Notes under the pieces: model-generated
Database searches by the model: none
The model's input: the letters and a program-made list of their open reading frames with translations, nothing else
What the model was told of the DNA's origin: nothing
Program-made: the position numbers and the translations under genes
Origin: SAR324 cluster bacterium
GTDB lineage: Bacteria > SAR324 > XYD2-FULL-50-16 > HCM1
Length of the DNA: 64,000 nt
Assembly: GCA_002995645.1 (NCBI GenBank)
Contig: PUHO01000018.1
Location: forward strand, 17,695 to 81,694
Direction of reading: 5' to 3'
In this document: positions 62,499 through 64,000 of the stretch, one piece after another
Numbering within the stretch: position 1 is the first letter of the stretch
Layout of the letters: each line of letters starts with the position of its first letter

Positions 62499-62766
62499 AT
62501 TGTTTGCCTTTTTTGTAAAGAGTTTCATAGTTTGTTAAGTGCTGATATTCTAGCTGTAAAGGTACAATTTGCGATAACAACGCTTTTTTTTCTTGTTCTA
62601 ACAAATGCATACGTTTTTCTACAGATAAAAATTCAATACGTTCTAGAACAAAAATAAAAGCAACGCTAAAAATAATTAATATAACGACAAGGTATAAAAG
62701 TACCTTAATAGTCGGTTGCGTTTTTGTTGAAATCGTATTGTCAGGCATGTAATTAGCTTTAGGCAT
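62431..62766 (-). CDS. ftsL: FtsL-like cell division protein
   Basis: A 111-residue bitopic membrane protein: short cytoplasmic N-terminus, one helix (about 23-43) and a periplasmic coiled coil (about 45-85, EKRMHLLEQEKKALLSQIVPLQLEYQHL), the FtsL/DivIC pattern. Sequence conservation in this family is weak; the identification rests on shape and on the position directly before ftsI, which it overlaps by about 68-98 bp. Together with FtsI it takes part in the septum machine. Two possible starts (MPKANY at 62766, MPDNT at 62748) exist. Confidence 0.8.
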   Translation of the reverse strand: MPKANYMPDNTISTKTQPTIKVLLYLVVILIIFSVAFIFVLERIEFLSVEKRMHLLEQEKKALLSQIVPLQLEYQHLTNYETLYKKGKQYGLVYPSSPNRVPVYIKKEETK

Positions 62767-63035
62767 GTTGTTTTTTCGTATAGATTACGTAAGCTTACTG
62801 AATAAGTGGTTTCTTTTATTTGTATCATTATTATATTATATATAACATAGTCATAAAGTAAAAAACAACTCTAAGAATATTTTACATTGTATATTATAAT
62901 AAATACGGTTGCTCCACACAATACAAGCTAAGCAAATTATAAAATATATAAAATACGTTGTACATTATTTTATAAATATGCTAATTCTATAAACATTATC
63001 TTTCTCCATATTAATTCTATTGTTTAGTAAATATT
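62767..63035. other. Divergent promoter region between ftsL and a small exported protein
   Basis: 269 bp, very AT-rich, without a gene or a convincing repeat. Several TATAAT-like elements occur on both strands (for example near 62835 and 62895), but none can be assigned with confidence. Confidence 0.5.
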
Positions 63036-63335
63036 ATGTATAAAATCATTCTTTACTTTTTTTTCATACTACTTTGCTTCCCACTGCTCGGCTTTAGTGC
63101 TGTAATTAAAAACGATAATGATAAGGTTTTTAATTACGTTCGCCCTGAAATTTGTATGGCTCAAAAATACCGCTGTGTGCTAAGGCAAGGTGGCAGTATG
63201 GTTTATTGGTGCGTTAAAACACAAAGGCAACGTACGCTAGATACGCGTTACCCTCCTAAATATAATATAGGTCGCACTAGAAAAAACATACAAGGTAATT
63301 GTAGCAAAATTATTTATATTGAAAAAACAAGATAG
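63036..63335 (+). CDS. Small exported cysteine-containing protein of unknown function
   Basis: A 99-residue protein with a signal peptide (residues about 1-21, hydrophobic core IILYFFFILLCFPLLGF, cleavage after FSA). The mature part is basic, with four cysteines (C40, C47, C59 and C89) that could form two disulphide bonds in the periplasm or outside the cell. No family was recognised. It lies 16 bp upstream of the radical SAM gene, and the two may share a transcript, but a functional link is unlikely. Confidence 0.65.
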   Translation: MYKIILYFFFILLCFPLLGFSAVIKNDNDKVFNYVRPEICMAQKYRCVLRQGGSMVYWCVKTQRQRTLDTRYPPKYNIGRTRKNIQGNCSKIIYIEKTR

Positions 63336-63351
63336 TTTTACTTTATACCTA

Positions 63352-64000
63352 TGTCTTTCCTAGCCCCACTTAGTAAAATATATATTGACGAAGAAGCGCA
63401 GTCCCTTCGTTTTACTAAAATCATACTTAGCAACTTACCGCACCTTGCAAAGGAAATTGTTTCCTTACAAGATAAACCTTCTTTTTTAAAAAATAATGCC
63501 TATTCTTTAACGCAAGGGAAACGCTTTTTATATTTAACCACAAATCAAGGACAAGCGCCGGAACGTTGTCCTGGCTTTTCTTCGTCTATGCTTTGTTGTA
63601 ATTACTACGTATTAAACTTTGCAGAAAATTGCCCTTTAGAGTGTAGCTATTGTATTTTACAAGCTTTTTTGAATCATAACTTGCTTACGCTACATGTTAA
63701 CGTAGAAGAAATAGTACATAAACTAGAAACTTTCTTACATGAAAATAAAGACCGGCAATTTCGTATTGGTACAGGCGAACATTCGGACTCGCTTGCGCTA
63801 GAGCCCTTCTTCCCTATTGCTTCCCATTTAATTACTAAGTTTGCAAACTACCCTAATGCTATGTTAGAATTAAAAACAAAGACCGATAATATTACTAGTT
63901 TGCTTACACTAGAACATAACGGCAAAACAACGCTTGCTTGGTCTTTGAATGCAGAACGTATTATTTCTAAAGAAGAACAAAAAACAGCTTCTTTACAAGA
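63352..64000 (+). CDS. Radical SAM protein of the spore photoproduct lyase-like family (3' truncated by window)
   Basis: The first 216 residues of a radical SAM protein. The frame is open from ATG 63352 to the window edge. The cluster motif CPLECSYC (CxxxCxxC) sits near residue 100 within NYYVLNFAENCPLECSYCILQ, the context of spore photoproduct lyase-like proteins, and is preceded by the CPGFSSSMLCCNYY segment found in non-spore-forming relatives. GTGEHSDSLALEP follows, as in this family. In spore formers SPL repairs UV lesions of DNA; in other bacteria the role of this family is unproven. Confidence 0.85.

Noticed and set aside
1..64000. tRNA, rRNA and riboswitch genes
   Set aside because: I looked for T-loop-like GTTCRANYC patterns and long structured gaps and found none convincing; a covariance-model search would be decisive.

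Overview
The window is 64 kb of AT-rich bacterial chromosome, densely coded on both strands, with no rRNA, tRNA, transposase or prophage block that I could recognise. The organism looks Gram-negative: it has LptC/LptA-type genes, beta-barrel outer-membrane proteins ending in Phe, and SPOR-like and FtsL/FtsI genes. Several markers point to an alphaproteobacterium: a class I (archaeal-type) lysyl-tRNA synthetase, a TIGR01459-type HAD protein, rpiB next to glyA, and a radical SAM protein like spore photoproduct lyase. AT richness, large Sel1 proteins, a FRG-domain protein and an expanded surface-protein family suggest a host-associated lifestyle (inference, not proven).

Layout. 1-7949: peptide uptake operon with three tandem substrate-binding paralogs (the first cut by the window edge), two permeases and isoaspartyl dipeptidase; no ATPase genes are in view. 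7968-11764: HAD hydrolase, a tyrosine recombinase resembling chlamydial plasmid pGP8-D, and a TPR-FRG protein. 12404-13500: lrgA/lrgB-like pair behind a clear promoter. 13552-21688: a membrane protein of unknown function, a zinc-finger DnaC-like ATPase, rpiB, glyA, a TM2 protein, a nuclease-fold lipoprotein, ndk, an unknown helical protein and a beta-class DNA methyltransferase. 21689-22257: noncoding, with a 64-bp tandem repeat array. 22258-28895: five exported Sel1-repeat proteins on the minus strand. 29135-39063: small coiled-coil membrane protein, SF1 helicase, lptA/lptC, scpB, proB, class A PBP, mnmA. 39310-46886: seven intact beta-barrel paralogs and one pseudogene, most separated by the same terminator hairpin. 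47230-48741: two tandem nitroreductases. 49013-55877: mgtE, serA, birA, xthA, murJ-like, ferredoxin. 55894-64000: unknown membrane protein, SPOR-like protein, lysS, RDD protein, ftsI, ftsL, a small exported protein and a radical SAM gene cut by the right edge.

The strongest theme is local duplication at every scale. Whole genes are duplicated in tandem (binding proteins, Sel1 proteins, barrels, nitroreductases). In three places (mnmA, serA/birA, SPOR/lysS) only the 3' ends of genes have been duplicated, leaving gene-tail copies between convergent genes. The serA/birA case is an almost perfect 387-bp tandem duplication. Together with the barrel pseudogene and a 116-bp exact repeat inside a Sel1 gene, this suggests a genome in which short tandem duplication and recombination are frequent and shape surface and periplasmic protein families.
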